From an uncultured Verrucomicrobiota bacterium (GTDB lineage: Bacteria; Verrucomicrobiota; Verrucomicrobiae; Opitutales; Opitutaceae): DNA of 21,029 nt. Of this stretch, positions 7,606-15,215 are shown piece after piece (within the stretch, counting starts at the first letter, position 1; the number at the start of each line of letters is the position of its first letter). Under the pieces are notes generated by a model. The model worked only from the letters and a program-made list of their open reading frames with translations, was not told the DNA's origin and did not search any database. Location of the stretch: the NCBI GenBank assembly GCA_946482165.1, contig CAMLQS010000043.1:1-21029 (forward strand), read 5' to 3'. The position numbers and the translations under genes are program-made.

Positions 7606-9525
7606 ATGCGCGTCCCTCCTCTCCTCGCCGCCGCCTTGCTCTTCATGCCCGCCCTCGCCCGCTCAAACGATTCCGCCCCGCTCCCCGCCTCGCCCTCCGT
7701 CGAGACCCCCGCCGATACCTGGGACCTGACCACGCTCTTTCCCGACGTCGAGTCCTGGGACAAGGCCCGGCTCGCGCTCATCGCCGATCTGAAGGAGCTC
7801 GAATCCTTCCGCGGTCGCCTCGGAGAAAGCCCCCAAACACTCCTCGCCGCGCTCGAAAAACAAAGCGCCCTCAATCTCCGCTACGCCAAGGTCGCCATGT
7901 ATGCGAGCCTTCAGGCCGACGAGGACACCCGCGTCGCCGCCGGCCAGGAGCGCACCGCGCTCATCAACCAGCTCGGCTCCGATCTCGCCGAGGCCGCGAG
8001 CTGGATGAGCCCCGAGATCCTCGCCCTCGGCGACGAAACCGTGCGCGCCGCGCTCGCCGCCGAGCCTCGTCTCGCGCCGCACCGTGTCGGCTTGGAGAAC
8101 GTCCTCCGCGAGCGGGCGCACACGCTCGGCGCCGAGGCCGAAAGCGTTCTGGCCCAGCTCAGCCCGCTTTCCGGCGCGCCGGGCAACATCTACAACATCC
8201 TGAGCAACGCCGATGTCCCCTGGCCGGTCGTCACGCTCAGCGACGGCACCGAGGCGCGTCTCGACGCCTCCGGCTACACCCGCTACCGCGCCGTGCCCAA
8301 CCGCGAGGACCGCAAGAAGGTCTTCGACGCCTTCTGGGGCGCCTTCCAGACCTACGCGCGCACCTTCGGCACCACGCTTTATTCGCAAAATCTCGCCGAC
8401 GTCATCAACGCCAAGGCCCGTCATTATCCCGATGCGCTCGGCGCCGCGTTGTCCTCCGACAACGTGCCAAGCGCCGTCTACACCACGCTCGTGGCGGAAG
8501 TGAACGCCGGCCTGCCCGCGTTGCACCGCTACTTCAAGCTCCGCGCCCGCCTCCTCGGCGTTGAAGAGGCGCGTTATTACGACATCTATCCGCCCATGAT
8601 CGGGCTGGAGAAACCATTCTCCCTCGCCGAAGCCAAACGACTCACGATCGAGTCCGCCCGTCCACTCGGCGACGATTACGTCCGGCAGCTCACGGAAGGC
8701 CTCGATGCCCGCTGGATGCATGCCTATCCGCGCGAGGGCAAACAGTCCGGCGCCTACATGGCCGGCTACGCCTACGACGTGCATCCCTTCGTGCTCATGA
8801 ACTACAACGGCGACTACGAGTCCGTGACCACCCTCGCCCACGAATGGGGCCACGCCATGCACTCGCGTCTCGCCAACGCCGCCCAGCCCTACCCCACCGC
8901 GGATTACCCCATCTTCACCGCCGAGATCGCCTCCGTGGTCAACGAGGTCCTGCTCCTCGAGCACATGCTCAAGGAGGCCAAGAACGACGACGAGCGCCTC
9001 TTCTATCTCGGCACCGCCCTCGAGGGCATGCGCGGCACCTTCTACCGCCAGGCCATGTTCGCCGAGTTCGAGCTCGCCACCCACCGCGCCGTCGAGGAAG
9101 GCGGCGCGCTTAGCTCCGAGGCCTACGCCAAGACCTACGGCGACCTCCTCCGCCGCTACCACGGCCACGACGCGGGCGTGCTTAAGATCGACGATCCCTA
9201 CTGCGTCGAGTGGGCCTACATCCCCCATTTCTACAACGCGTATTACGTCTATCAATACGCCACCTCCATGGCCGCCGCCAACCTCTTCGCCGATCGCATC
9301 CTCGCCGGCGAACCCGGCGCGGTCGACACCTACCTCGGCGTGCTCAAGGCCGGCGGCTCCCGCCATCCCTACCAGCTCGTGAAGGACGCCGGCGTCGATC
9401 TCGCCTCGCCCGCGCCCTACCGCGCGACCGTCGCCCGCTTCGAGTCCATCATGGACCGCATCGAGGCGATCCTCGCCAAACGCGACGCGGGAAAAACCGC
9501 CCCGCCTTCCGCCTCGGGCAAGTAA
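7606..9525 (+). CDS. M3 family zinc metallopeptidase, oligoendopeptidase F-like, exported
   Basis: A 639-residue peptidase of the M3/PepF type that cleaves oligopeptides. The zinc site is HEWGH at 412-416 with Glu440 (FTAEIAS) as the third ligand. The N-terminal helical domain (about 40-200), PNREDRKKVFDAFWGAF and the C-terminal YAYQYATS-like region (here YVYQYATSMAAA) fit PepF. Unlike typical cytoplasmic PepF, this product starts with a likely signal peptide (MRVPPLLAAALLFMPALARS) and a short Ser/Pro linker, so it probably works in the periplasm or outside. I chose the ATG at 7606. The open frame reaches back to 7144, through the divergent oxygenase gene, and that extension is rejected. No Shine-Dalgarno site is visible. 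The metallophosphoesterase gene follows after 11 bases. Confidence 0.93.
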   Translation: MRVPPLLAAALLFMPALARSNDSAPLPASPSVETPADTWDLTTLFPDVESWDKARLALIADLKELESFRGRLGESPQTLLAALEKQSALNLRYAKVAMYASLQADEDTRVAAGQERTALINQLGSDLAEAASWMSPEILALGDETVRAALAAEPRLAPHRVGLENVLRERAHTLGAEAESVLAQLSPLSGAPGNIYNILSNADVPWPVVTLSDGTEARLDASGYTRYRAVPNREDRKKVFDAFWGAFQTYARTFGTTLYSQNLADVINAKARHYPDALGAALSSDNVPSAVYTTLVAEVNAGLPALHRYFKLRARLLGVEEARYYDIYPPMIGLEKPFSLAEAKRLTIESARPLGDDYVRQLTEGLDARWMHAYPREGKQSGAYMAGYAYDVHPFVLMNYNGDYESVTTLAHEWGHAMHSRLANAAQPYPTADYPIFTAEIASVVNEVLLLEHMLKEAKNDDERLFYLGTALEGMRGTFYRQAMFAEFELATHRAVEEGGALSSEAYAKTYGDLLRRYHGHDAGVLKIDDPYCVEWAYIPHFYNAYYVYQYATSMAAANLFADRILAGEPGAVDTYLGVLKAGGSRHPYQLVKDAGVDLASPAPYRATVARFESIMDRIEAILAKRDAGKTAPPSASGK

Positions 9526-9536
9526 GCGCGTCCGCC

Positions 9537-10376
9537 ATGGCCGTCCCGCGCCTGCGCATCTTCTCCGACCTGCACTTTCGCGATCCGCGCGGGCTGCTCC
9601 ACGAGCTCGACCACTTCGCCCCGCTGCTCGGCGACGCGGACCGCGTCGTGTTCAACGGCGACTCGATCGACACGCAGGTTCCGAGCATGGCGCGACACCG
9701 CGGGGAGCTGCTCGACTTCGCCGCGCGCAGCGGACGCGAGATCGACTGGCTAAGCGGCAATCACGACCCGGATCTCTCCGAGCACGGCGAAACGTCCCTT
9801 GCCGGCGGCCGGGTCTGGATCACGCACGGCGACGTTTTCTTCGAGGCCATCGCCCCATGGAGCCATCACGCTGTCGAGCTCCGCCGTCGCCTCGCCGAGG
9901 TGGGTTCCGGTTTCTCGCGCGACGAGCTCGCCCGTATCGAGACCCGCCTGCGTCTCAACCGGATCGTCAGCCACGCGCTCCCCGAGGAAGACCACCTCTT
10001 TCAACCCGGTCTCTACGGCCGCGTCTACCGCGTGGCGCGGGCGGTTTTCCCTCCCCGTAGACTGGCGTCCATACTTCACACTTGGAGCACCACGCCGCGA
10101 GTGGTCGCCGCGCTCGCCCGCGCACAACGGCCCGAGGCTCGCGTCGTCATCCTAGGCCACACGCATTACCCCGGCGTCTGGCGCGTGCCTGGCCGTCGTG
10201 GCAAGGAACCCATCGTGGTCATCAACACCGGTTCCTTCACGCGCCCGCTCGGTGCGCTTTTCGTCGAGCTCCACGGCGAGCGTGTGCGCGTAATCCGCAT
10301 CCGAAGCGGCGCCCGTGGCTTCGAGGCAGGCCGCGAGATCGCGCGGTTCGACCTCGCCGACCTTCAGCCCGCCTGA
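9537..10376 (+). CDS. Calcineurin-like metallophosphoesterase
   Basis: A 279-residue cytoplasmic phosphoesterase with all five metallophosphoesterase motifs: SDLH (Asp11, His13), NGDSID (Asp42), GNHD (74-77), THGD (96-99) and GHTH (207-210). The arrangement recalls UDP-2,3-diacylglucosamine hydrolase-like proteins, but the specific substrate cannot be read from the sequence. The ATG at 9537 is 11 bases after the M3 peptidase stop, so the two probably share a transcript. Its 3' end overlaps by 13 bases the convergent membrane-protein gene on the minus strand. There is no signal peptide. Confidence 0.88.
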   Translation: MAVPRLRIFSDLHFRDPRGLLHELDHFAPLLGDADRVVFNGDSIDTQVPSMARHRGELLDFAARSGREIDWLSGNHDPDLSEHGETSLAGGRVWITHGDVFFEAIAPWSHHAVELRRRLAEVGSGFSRDELARIETRLRLNRIVSHALPEEDHLFQPGLYGRVYRVARAVFPPRRLASILHTWSTTPRVVAALARAQRPEARVVILGHTHYPGVWRVPGRRGKEPIVVINTGSFTRPLGALFVELHGERVRVIRIRSGARGFEAGREIARFDLADLQPA

Positions 10377-10774
10377 TCGAGCCCCAGCGTTCGCCCCTCC
10401 CGGCGATTCCACCACAGCCAGGCAAACCAAGCCCCTGCGACGTAGGCGGCCACGTCCCGCCAGTCCGCGGTGCCGTGAGCTATTAAACGCGGCGCGATTC
10501 CCTCGCAAACGAGGCTCCACAGCGCGGTATGGGCGCAAATTTCGCGCGCCGTCGGCGGAGGGTCGCCTTGCCGCCAGCCGCAGCGCGCGTGCGTCCACAG
10601 CACCCACGGCAGCCCCGCCGGGATCAGCAGCAGGTCGTTGAATTGATCGTGAAAGAAACCCGCGCCCAGCCGAGGCTTGAGGCACCAGCGATTGAGCGCG
10701 TAGAGCCCCATCGCCGCCAGGCACAACGCATCCGCCTGATAGCGGAAACGACGCTTCGAGCCGGAAGCTAACAC
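10364..10774 (-). CDS. Small integral membrane protein of unknown function
   Basis: A product of 136 residues with about three hydrophobic helices: around LCLAAMGLYAL, LLLIPAGLPWVLW and DVAAYVAGAWFAWLWW. The pattern FFHDQFNDLLLIPAGLP and the C-terminal GTADWRDVAAYVAGA look conserved, but I cannot name a family. The start is uncertain. I chose the GTG at 10774, one base after the stop of the upstream micropeptide. A TTG at 10804 in the same frame would overlap the micropeptide and add 10 residues. It appears to be the third gene of a tight unit with the CLC transporter. The stop overlaps the end of the convergent metallophosphoesterase gene. Confidence 0.72.
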   Translation of the reverse strand: MLASGSKRRFRYQADALCLAAMGLYALNRWCLKPRLGAGFFHDQFNDLLLIPAGLPWVLWTHARCGWRQGDPPPTAREICAHTALWSLVCEGIAPRLIAHGTADWRDVAAYVAGAWFAWLWWNRREGRTLGLDQAG

Positions 10775-10775
10775 C

Positions 10776-10883
10776 TCAAAGCGCGTAATAAACGATCCCC
10801 GCAAGCAGCGCGATCGCCGTCTGCGCGGCGAAAAGGGAGAAAGAGGACTTGGGCATCAGGTTCTTCATGTTTGGAAAAATCAT
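10776..10883 (-). CDS. 35-residue single-helix membrane peptide
   Basis: A short ORF found by reading the gap between the CLC gene and the small membrane protein. Its ATG (10883) overlaps the CLC stop as ATGA. Its TGA (10776-10778) is followed after one base by the GTG of the next gene. The peptide has a short basic lead containing MPKSS and then one hydrophobic helix of about 20 residues (FSLFAAQTAIALLAGIVYYA). An in-frame ATG at 10868 gives a 30-residue version. The stop-start couplings on both sides are the main evidence that it is translated. It could be a small subunit or regulator of its neighbours; that is inference. Confidence 0.55.
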   Translation of the reverse strand: MIFPNMKNLMPKSSFSLFAAQTAIALLAGIVYYAL

Positions 10884-12655
10884 TTGGCGGAAGCTGCGTC
10901 GGCCCTTGCGCGCCACCAGCCGGGTTCGCGACGGCGTTCCGCCTCCCAGCGACGACTTCGCGCAGTGATTATCGCCGATCTGCCAAGGTATCCCTCGACA
11001 CGGCGATGGTCCGCCCGGCTCACGACCGGCACGCGTCCGACCCCGCGCGCGTGCATCCGGGCGAGCACGACATCGAGCGTCTCGTCGGGAAACGCGGTCA
11101 CGACCCGCGTCACCCCTATTTCAAGAACGGGCTTCTCAAACGTCCCGCCCTCCACCGCCGCTTGCACATCGCGACGCGTTACGATCCCCGACAAGCCGCC
11201 CTCGCCGTCCACGATCAGCCAGGCGGAATGTCGCGCGTGCACGGACGCGGGTTCGGAGATCCGCCGGGCCAGCTCTCCGACCGTCAGCCCGGCCTCGACG
11301 AGGGGTGGCGGTGTCGACATGGCCTCGCGCGCCGAAATGTGCTCGAAGGCGTCCGTGGCCAGCCCGCGTGGCACGCGCACCCCGCCGCTTTCCACCGGGC
11401 CGCTCATCAGGGAGTTCCTCGCGTTCGCATGCGCCACCCATGCCGCCGGCACCGCCGCCGCGAGCAAGGGCGCAAGCATCCCCGGCGCGCCCGTCATCTC
11501 GACGCCAAGCGCGACAGTCGCGAACAAGGCGCGCGATCCGCCGGCGAAAAACGCGACCATGCCCGCCAGCGCGGCCAAGCCGGGCGAGGGAACCCAAGGA
11601 ACGCCGCCCAACTCCAGCAAACGTCCCGCCACCGCGCCGAGAGCGCCGCCTATCACCAGCATCGGCGCCAGCGTGCCGCCGGAGGTGCCGCTGCCAAGCG
11701 CCAGCGTCCACGCCGCCAGCTTGCCCGCGCCGAGCGCAAGCGCCGCGCCCAAGGCCAGTTCCCCCGCCAGCAAGGCGTCGATCTGCGCGTAACCCGGCCC
11801 CATCACGACAGGCAAAAAGCATGCGATCGCTCCCACGCAAAGCCCGCCCAAGGCCGGGCGCCAGAACCAAGGCACGGGAGCGCGCTCAAACAGTTTTTCC
11901 AGCGCGTGCACCAAGCGCGAAACGCCCACCGCCAGCCCCCCTCCGACCACGCCGATCAGTGAACAAACAATCAGGACCCCCGGTCCGCCCGTTTCGGTCG
12001 CGGCCAAGGCGAACTCCGGCTGCCCATGCCCGAAGGCAAAGCGCAGCCCCTCCGCGAACACCGCTGCAAGGGCGACGGGCAGGACCGAGCGCGGCTTGAA
12101 TTCAAAGAGGAGCAACTCGACCGCCAGCAAAGTCGCCGCGAGCGGCGTGCCGAACACCGCCGTCATTCCCGCAGCCGCGCCCGCGGCGAGGAGCGTTTTG
12201 CGCTCGCTCGCCGTGGCCGGCAACGCCTGCCCGAGAAGGGAACCCACGGCTCCTCCGAGCGAGATCACGGGACCCTCGGCGCCGAAAGGTCCGCCGGAAC
12301 CGATTGCCAGAGCCGAAGCGAGCGGTTTGAAAAAAGCGGTCTTCGGCGAGACTCGGCTTCGGTGCGCGAGCACCTGCTGCATCACTTCAGGGATGCCATG
12401 ACCGACGACTGTCCGCGTTCCGTAGCGGGCGATGAGCCCCACGCCCAACCCTCCGATGCCCGGGCCCAGCAGCGTCCAGATCCAAGCGTGTGCGCGGGCC
12501 TCCGCAAACAGCCACTGGACAGCCGCAATCAGACCAAGCAACCCACGGGCCGCAGCCGTCGCCGCCACCGAGAGCAGCACGGCCAGCACGCACATCCGCC
12601 AAGACGGCGCGCCCTCATCCGCCACCGCCGCTTCCTCACCGGCATGGTCGTTCAC
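10880..12655 (-). CDS. CLC-family chloride channel/transporter with C-terminal CBS pair
   Basis: A 591-residue membrane protein of the CLC family. Selectivity-filter regions are visible: GHGIPE (85-90), GSGGPFGAEGP (119-129) with the external gating Glu127, and GSGTSGG (321-327). The membrane domain spans about 20-412 and is followed by two CBS domains (about 445-500 and 510-565), which often bind adenine nucleotides. By ungapped comparison with E. coli ClcA, the internal proton-pathway glutamate (E203 there) is Leu181, while the adjacent Glu180 is kept. The GTG start at 12655 has a possible GGGAG ribosome site about eight bases upstream. The stop overlaps the micropeptide start. It is divergent from the DUF167 gene across 315 bases. 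Confidence 0.93.
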   Translation of the reverse strand: MNDHAGEEAAVADEGAPSWRMCVLAVLLSVAATAAARGLLGLIAAVQWLFAEARAHAWIWTLLGPGIGGLGVGLIARYGTRTVVGHGIPEVMQQVLAHRSRVSPKTAFFKPLASALAIGSGGPFGAEGPVISLGGAVGSLLGQALPATASERKTLLAAGAAAGMTAVFGTPLAATLLAVELLLFEFKPRSVLPVALAAVFAEGLRFAFGHGQPEFALAATETGGPGVLIVCSLIGVVGGGLAVGVSRLVHALEKLFERAPVPWFWRPALGGLCVGAIACFLPVVMGPGYAQIDALLAGELALGAALALGAGKLAAWTLALGSGTSGGTLAPMLVIGGALGAVAGRLLELGGVPWVPSPGLAALAGMVAFFAGGSRALFATVALGVEMTGAPGMLAPLLAAAVPAAWVAHANARNSLMSGPVESGGVRVPRGLATDAFEHISAREAMSTPPPLVEAGLTVGELARRISEPASVHARHSAWLIVDGEGGLSGIVTRRDVQAAVEGGTFEKPVLEIGVTRVVTAFPDETLDVVLARMHARGVGRVPVVSRADHRRVEGYLGRSAIITARSRRWEAERRREPGWWRARADAASAK

Positions 12656-12970
12656 GCCTGCTCCCGCTTGCCGCCCGCCTTCATGGGCCTTCGGGCCAGG
12701 ACAACCCGAAACGCCGGGCCCCGGGACTCGGAGCCAGGGCTTTCAAATGATCTCTCGAAAAACAAACAGGCGAACGGCATTTTTGTATCGTTTCACGATA
12801 CTTTGGTTCCGGCCAAGCCGGAAAAACGGCCCGCCGCGGCCGGCTCGTTCCAAACGGATTCCCTGCCGCAAAAATGCGCGGAATGCCCTCCTCGACCGGT
12901 TCGCAGCCAAACACCGCTCATCGACATCGCGCCGCCCGCCGACCAGCCTCCGCGCTTCCGTCGCCACTCC
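12656..12970. other. Intergenic region between divergent CLC and DUF167 genes
   Basis: This 315-base gap is the longest in the window. The part at 12740-12805 is clearly richer in A and T than its surroundings and holds the inverted repeat listed separately. I saw no tRNA, riboswitch or convincing -35/-10 pair. The plus-strand frame is open across it, including a 75-residue basic ORF (12747-12974) whose TGA overlaps the DUF167 GTG, but its composition does not look like a protein. Confidence 0.5.
12785..12801. repeat. Short perfect inverted repeat, possible operator
   Basis: GTATCG-TTTCA-CGATAC: six perfect pairs around a five-base centre. It sits in the AT-richer core of the gap between the divergent CLC and DUF167 genes. 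The size and symmetry fit a dimeric regulator site, but no regulator gene is nearby and only this copy was noticed. Confidence 0.4.
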
Positions 12971-13267
12971 GTGAAACCCTCCGCCTCCAAAACCGCTCCT
13001 TCTCCATTCTGCGTTTTGCCGGTCAAGGCGGTGCCCAACGCGCCTCGCAGCGAGATCTGCGGCTGGCTTGGCGACGCGTTGAAAATCAAGGTCCACGCCC
13101 CTCCCGTGGAGGGCCGCGCCAACGAGGTGCTTTGCGACTTTGTGGCCGAGTCGCTCAAGCTCCCGCGCCGCGCGGTTGTCGTGCAACACGGCGACCTCTC
13201 GCGCCACAAGCTCGTCCGCGTCGAGGGCCTGACGCTCGCCGAGGTAAAAACACGCCTCGGCGTGTGA
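12971..13267 (+). CDS. DUF167 / YggU family protein
   Basis: A 98-residue soluble protein with the DUF167 signature LKIKVHAPPVEGRANEV and the later GDLSRHKLVRVEG. The family is small, widespread and functionally uncharacterised. The GTG at 12971 (VKPSASK) is the best start. The frame stays open far upstream, but that sequence has no DUF167 similarity and overlaps the CLC gene on the other strand. No Shine-Dalgarno site is visible. The gene stands alone between the CLC promoter region and the GH28-like gene 154 bases downstream. The downstream gap holds only a weak hairpin (about 13290-13313) without a T tract. Confidence 0.85.
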   Translation: MKPSASKTAPSPFCVLPVKAVPNAPRSEICGWLGDALKIKVHAPPVEGRANEVLCDFVAESLKLPRRAVVVQHGDLSRHKLVRVEGLTLAEVKTRLGV

Positions 13268-13421
13268 TGCGCGACGGCTTGCTTGGGAGGGCGGGACCGC
13301 TGGGCCCGCCGTCGGCTGATGGTGCCATTTTCGCGCCCCGCCCTGCCGCCTTCCTCCCATTCAAACCGTCAGGTGCTTCGGGATTTGTTTCGATCCGCCG
13401 TCTCCGCGAAGTTGCCCGCCT

Positions 13422-15104
13422 ATGCCCCGCCCCGCCCCGACCGCCGTTGTTCGCGTTCCCCTCTCCCGCCTGCTCCGCCTTGCCTGCGCGCTCGCAGGCG
13501 CCGCCTTGTCCGCCCGCGCCGCCGACCACGATGTCCGCGCCCATGGCGCCAAGGGCGACGGCAAGACCCTCGACACCGCCGCCATCCAGCGCGCGATCGA
13601 CGCCGCCGCGTCGGAGGGCGGCGGCGTGGTGGTCCTCCCCGCCGGGGACTACCTCTCGTTCTCCATCCGTCTTCGCAGCCACGTCGGCATCCGCCTGGAG
13701 CACGGCGCCATCCTCCGCGCCGCCACGCCGGGCAAACACCCCGGCCACTACGATTATCCCGAGCCCAACGAGTGGGACATGTATCAGGATTTCGGGCACA
13801 GCCACTGGCGCAACAGCCTCGTCTGGGGGGAAAACGTCGAGCACGTCTCGATCACCGGCCCGGGCCGCATCCTGGGCGACGGCCTCACCCGGCGCGGCCC
13901 CGGCCCCCGCCGCCCCGAACGCCCCGGCGACACGCCCACCACGCTCAAGGACGCCGCGGACGCGTCCCGCGCCGTCGATCCGGAGGGCAAGGGAGCCCGG
14001 AAAACCGTCGACGAGTTCGAGAGCATGAACGGCGAAGGCAACAAGGCCATCGCCCTGAAACTCTCCCGCCATGTCGTCCTGCGCGATTTCACCGTCATCA
14101 ACGGAGGTCACTTCGCCCTTCTCGCCACCGGCGTCGACAACCTCGTCGTCGACAACGTCACCGTAGAGACCCTGCGCGACGGCTTCGACATCGACGCCTG
14201 CCGCCATGTGCGCATCTCGAACTGCACGCTCAACACGCCCAACGACGACGCCATCGTGCTCAAAAGCTCCTACGGCCTCGGCTTCGCCCGCGCGACGGAG
14301 AACGTCACCATCACCAACTGCCACGTAAGCGGCTTCGACCCCGGCACGCTCCTCGACGGCACCCGCGGGCGCACCCAGGAACTCGCGCCCGACCGGGATC
14401 GCGTCACCGGCCGCATCAAGTTCGGCACCGAGTCCAACGGCGGGTTCCGCAACATCACCATTTCCAACTGCACCTTCGAGCGCTGCCGCGGCATCGCGCT
14501 CGAGACCGTCGACGGCGGCCCGCTCGAGGACGTGAACATCTCCGACATCGTGATGCGCGAGATCACCACCGCGCCGATTTTCCTGCGCGTCGGTCTTCGT
14601 CTGCGCGGGCCCGAAGGAACGAAGGTCAGCACCATGCGCCGCGTCCGCCTGAGCAACATCACCGTCTACGACGCGGATCCGAACTACGCGTCGATCATCG
14701 CCGGTCTGCCCGATTCGCCCATCGAGGACGTCGAGCTGAGCAACATCCGCGTCGTCTCCGCCGGCGGCGGCACCGCCGAGCAGGCCGCGCGCGAGATCCC
14801 CGAAAACGAACGCGCCTACCCCGAGCCCTCGATGTTCGGCGTCACGCCGAGCCACGGCTTCTACATCCGCAACGCCAAGGGCGTGCGCATGCGCGACGTG
14901 CATTGCGGCACGCTCGCCCCCGACGCACGCCCCGCCTTCGTCATCGAGCAATCCAGCGACCTCGTGTTCTCCGGCGTCGAGGGCAAGCGCCGCCCCGGCG
15001 AAGGCGCCGACTACGTGCTCCGCCGCGTCCGCGAAGTCACCGTCAAGGATCGCCCCGGCCACGAAGACCGCCACGTCGGCCAGACCGAGCGCGCGGAGTT
15101 TTAG
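13422..15104 (+). CDS. Glycoside hydrolase family 28-like enzyme (polygalacturonase/rhamnogalacturonan hydrolase type), secreted
   Basis: A 560-residue right-handed beta-helix protein, likely acting on pectin outside the cytoplasm. A signal peptide (about 1-34, ending ARA) is followed by the pectate-lyase-fold start VRAHGAKGDGKTLDTAAIQRAI. GH28 catalytic motifs are partly present: DGFDID (253-258, the place of NTD), NTPNDDAIVLKS (271-282) with the Asp275/Asp276 pair, and GRIKFGTESNGG (330-341) containing RIK. The usual GHG histidine is absent; that place reads SYGLG. This suggests a divergent GH28 subfamily, so the exact linkage cleaved is open. Repeated strands such as NITISNCTF and NVTITNCHV form the helix coils. 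The ATG at 13422 is chosen for its signal peptide. A REP-like hairpin follows the stop. Confidence 0.88.
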   Translation: MPRPAPTAVVRVPLSRLLRLACALAGAALSARAADHDVRAHGAKGDGKTLDTAAIQRAIDAAASEGGGVVVLPAGDYLSFSIRLRSHVGIRLEHGAILRAATPGKHPGHYDYPEPNEWDMYQDFGHSHWRNSLVWGENVEHVSITGPGRILGDGLTRRGPGPRRPERPGDTPTTLKDAADASRAVDPEGKGARKTVDEFESMNGEGNKAIALKLSRHVVLRDFTVINGGHFALLATGVDNLVVDNVTVETLRDGFDIDACRHVRISNCTLNTPNDDAIVLKSSYGLGFARATENVTITNCHVSGFDPGTLLDGTRGRTQELAPDRDRVTGRIKFGTESNGGFRNITISNCTFERCRGIALETVDGGPLEDVNISDIVMREITTAPIFLRVGLRLRGPEGTKVSTMRRVRLSNITVYDADPNYASIIAGLPDSPIEDVELSNIRVVSAGGGTAEQAAREIPENERAYPEPSMFGVTPSHGFYIRNAKGVRMRDVHCGTLAPDARPAFVIEQSSDLVFSGVEGKRRPGEGADYVLRRVREVTVKDRPGHEDRHVGQTERAEF

Positions 15105-15121
15105 CGACCTCGCCTCCGATC

Positions 15122-15153
15122 TTGGAGTGCGGCGTCGTGCCGCCGCACTCCAA
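15122..15153. repeat. REP-like palindrome after the GH28-like gene
   Basis: TTGGAGTGCGGCG, loop TCGTGC, CGCCGCACTCCAA: a perfect 13-pair stem with a six-base loop, 17 bases after the GH28 stop. No T tract follows on either strand, so a simple rho-independent terminator is unlikely. The form resembles dispersed extragenic palindromes in verrucomicrobial genomes; that comparison is from memory. It could protect the mRNA 3' end or be a mobile REP remnant. Confidence 0.7.
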
Positions 15154-15215
15154 AACAGAACCGCGCTCGCCGCGTGAAAGATCCCGGTTTCGTTTAAGAG
15201 CGAAATTCCGCCGCC

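Noticed and set aside
7663..9366. Long minus-strand open frame opposite the M3 peptidase
   Set aside because: Shadow of a gene with an intact HEWGH site; the frame itself shows no domain.
12747..12974. 75-residue basic ORF whose stop overlaps the DUF167 GTG
   Set aside because: The coupling is suggestive, but the product is Arg/Ser-rich with no motif and the upstream frame is open by composition alone.
13290..13313. Hairpin after the DUF167 gene as a terminator
   Set aside because: The stem is only six pairs and no T tract follows.
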